NCBI GenBank assembly: GCA_046262355.1
Contig: JBHEMX010000099.1
Location: 1-64,000, forward strand
Reading direction: 5' to 3'
Length of the DNA stretch: 64,000 bases
Source: DATADD01 sp046262355
GTDB taxonomy: Bacteria > Actinomycetota > CADDZG01 > WHSQ01
Shown in pieces: positions 63,037-64,000 of this stretch. The notes under the pieces were generated by a model. That model was not told the origin of the DNA and did not search any database. It saw only the letters and a program-made list of their open reading frames with translations. The position numbers and the translations under genes were made by a program. The first letter of the stretch is position 1, and the number at the start of each line of letters is the position of its first letter.

Positions 63037-64000
63037 CTATTGGCCTAGGTCGAAGACCTCTGCTCCGGCGTCCGCTATGCGCTGCAGCTGCCCCTGCAAG
63101 CCGCTGACCGCACTCTGTGGCGACCGGGCGCCCTTGACGGTGTCGTTGAAGGCCTGCGCCATCTCCAGCGACATGTCCGAGTAGAACGGGTTGACACTGG
63201 GGCGGGGCCGGGTCGACTCGAACGAGGCTCTGCCGAGGTCCATGATCGGCTGCTTCTTGAGGACCTCCTTGTCCTCGAAGAGGGACTTGCGCCCCGCGAT
63301 GTAGCCGACATCGATCGCGAACAGCTTCTGGATCTCCGGCCGGATCATCCACTGGATGAACTCCCACGACTCGTCCTTCTTGTCGGACGCGGCGTTGATG
63401 CACAAGTCCCACCCTCCGAGGGTGGCGTAGGACTTGTCACCCTCGTTTACCACCGGCAGCTGCGCGACGCCGACCCACTCGGGCTTGAGCTCCGAGCCGG
63501 CCGCCTTTCCTCCGATCGCGGTCGCATAGCCGTACGGCCAGTTGCGGTGGAACACGGCGTCGCCTTGGATGAACGCCGTCAGGGACTCGGTCTCCTTGTA
63601 CGTGGCGACCGCGAGCGGAGCGGCCCCCGACTCGACCGTCATGCGGGCCGTCTCATAGCCCTCGAGCCCCCCCGCTCCGTCCAGAACTATCTTCGCGGGG
63701 TCGCTGGGATCGAGGATGTCCCCGCCTGCGTTCCAGATGTACTCGCACTGGTTGCAGACGCCGCCCTCGTACTCGGCGCCCTGGTAGACGTAGCCGTACG
63801 GGATGCCCTCTTTGTCGACCACCTGCTTGGCGGCCTCGAAGAGTTGTTCCCACGTCGTGGGGGCCTCGATGTTGTTCTTGTCGAGAAGATCCTTGCGGTA
63901 ATAGAGGATCCCCGCGTCCGAGTACCACGGGACGCCGTAGATCTCGCCCTGGTAGGTACTGGTCTCTATCGTCGAGTCGAGGAACTCCTGCTGCATCTCT
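63037..64000 (-). CDS. Sugar ABC transporter substrate-binding protein (partial)
   Basis: The C-terminal 321 residues of an extracellular solute-binding protein (family 1), with the N-terminus and signal peptide beyond the window edge. Recognisable stretches are YGVPWYSDAGILYYRKDLLD and a FIQGDAVFHRNWPYGYA segment with aromatic sugar-stacking residues, and the C-terminal LEMAQAFNDTVKGARSPQSA. It delivers the sugar to the two permeases that follow. The exact sugar is unknown; the neighbouring glycosidases suggest alpha- or beta-glucosides. Confidence 0.9.
   Translation of the reverse strand, partial: EMQQEFLDSTIETSTYQGEIYGVPWYSDAGILYYRKDLLDKNNIEAPTTWEQLFEAAKQVVDKEGIPYGYVYQGAEYEGGVCNQCEYIWNAGGDILDPSDPAKIVLDGAGGLEGYETARMTVESGAAPLAVATYKETESLTAFIQGDAVFHRNWPYGYATAIGGKAAGSELKPEWVGVAQLPVVNEGDKSYATLGGWDLCINAASDKKDESWEFIQWMIRPEIQKLFAIDVGYIAGRKSLFEDKEVLKKQPIMDLGRASFESTRPRPSVNPFYSDMSLEMAQAFNDTVKGARSPQSAVSGLQGQLQRIADAGAEVFDLGQ

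Overview
The window is high-GC bacterial DNA and looks like a chromosomal segment of an actinobacterium, probably from an uncultured or deep-branching group. The grounds are an HrdB/SigA-like sigma factor, an InhA-type enoyl-ACP reductase, IdeR/DtxR-type iron boxes, an actinobacterial SUF layout (SufB, SufD, Rieske, SufC, SufS, SufU), a UvrD2-like helicase, a PIG-L deacetylase and small DUF6457/DUF6812-type proteins. Exact taxonomy cannot be fixed from the sequence alone.

Positions 1-13,260 are a decayed accessory region. They hold the end of an ISL3 transposase, an IS21 helper gene (istB) with tandem terminal repeats but no intact istA, a well-formed group II intron domain V stranded without its intron, a VapBC toxin-antitoxin pair, and broken genes for a methyltransferase, a GH15 glucoamylase/trehalase, a mercuric reductase and NTF2-like proteins. 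Among these sit apparently intact genes: a DUF2330 protein, a cupredoxin lipoprotein, a CmtR-like metal sensor, two secreted proteins and a vanadium-haloperoxidase-like enzyme. The region ends at an orphan 3' half of a tRNA-Val gene, which looks like an integration scar.

Positions 13,450-19,500 carry a stand-alone ATP-dependent DNA ligase, a GYD protein, TenA, two SAM methyltransferases and a BKACE-family enzyme. Positions 19,549-26,332 (minus strand) are a complete formate dehydrogenase operon: the selenoprotein catalytic subunit, the Fe-S subunit, cytochrome b, FdhE, a DUF6457 protein and FdhD. The catalytic subunit reads through an in-frame UGA followed by a SECIS-like hairpin. Divergent from it lies an Mrp/ApbC Fe-S carrier with a convergent DUF971 protein. 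Positions 28,055-33,772 encode envelope functions (methyltransferase, GT2 glycosyltransferase, secreted phosphoesterase, YfhO-like membrane protein).

Positions 34,052-44,805 form a sigma-factor and sulfur-trafficking block: sigma factor, RAM-domain protein, ThiI, MoaD/ThiS-like protein, rhodanese and its putative regulator, then the SUF Fe-S assembly genes. SufB is split from SufD-Rieske-SufC-SufS-SufU by a divergent EamA transporter, and both parts are preceded by iron-box palindromes. Positions 44,999-51,756 hold a PIG-L deacetylase with a hotdog thioesterase, a response regulator with an unusual output domain, UvrD, FabI, an AbrB-zinc ribbon regulator, a low-MW phosphatase and two eroded histidine-kinase relics.

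Positions 51,713-64,000 are a saccharide-utilisation locus: GH38 alpha-mannosidase, a shared ABC ATPase, a PfkB kinase, an aldo/keto reductase, a GH13 alpha-glucosidase, a GH1 beta-glucosidase, two sugar permeases and a solute-binding protein that runs off the window end.
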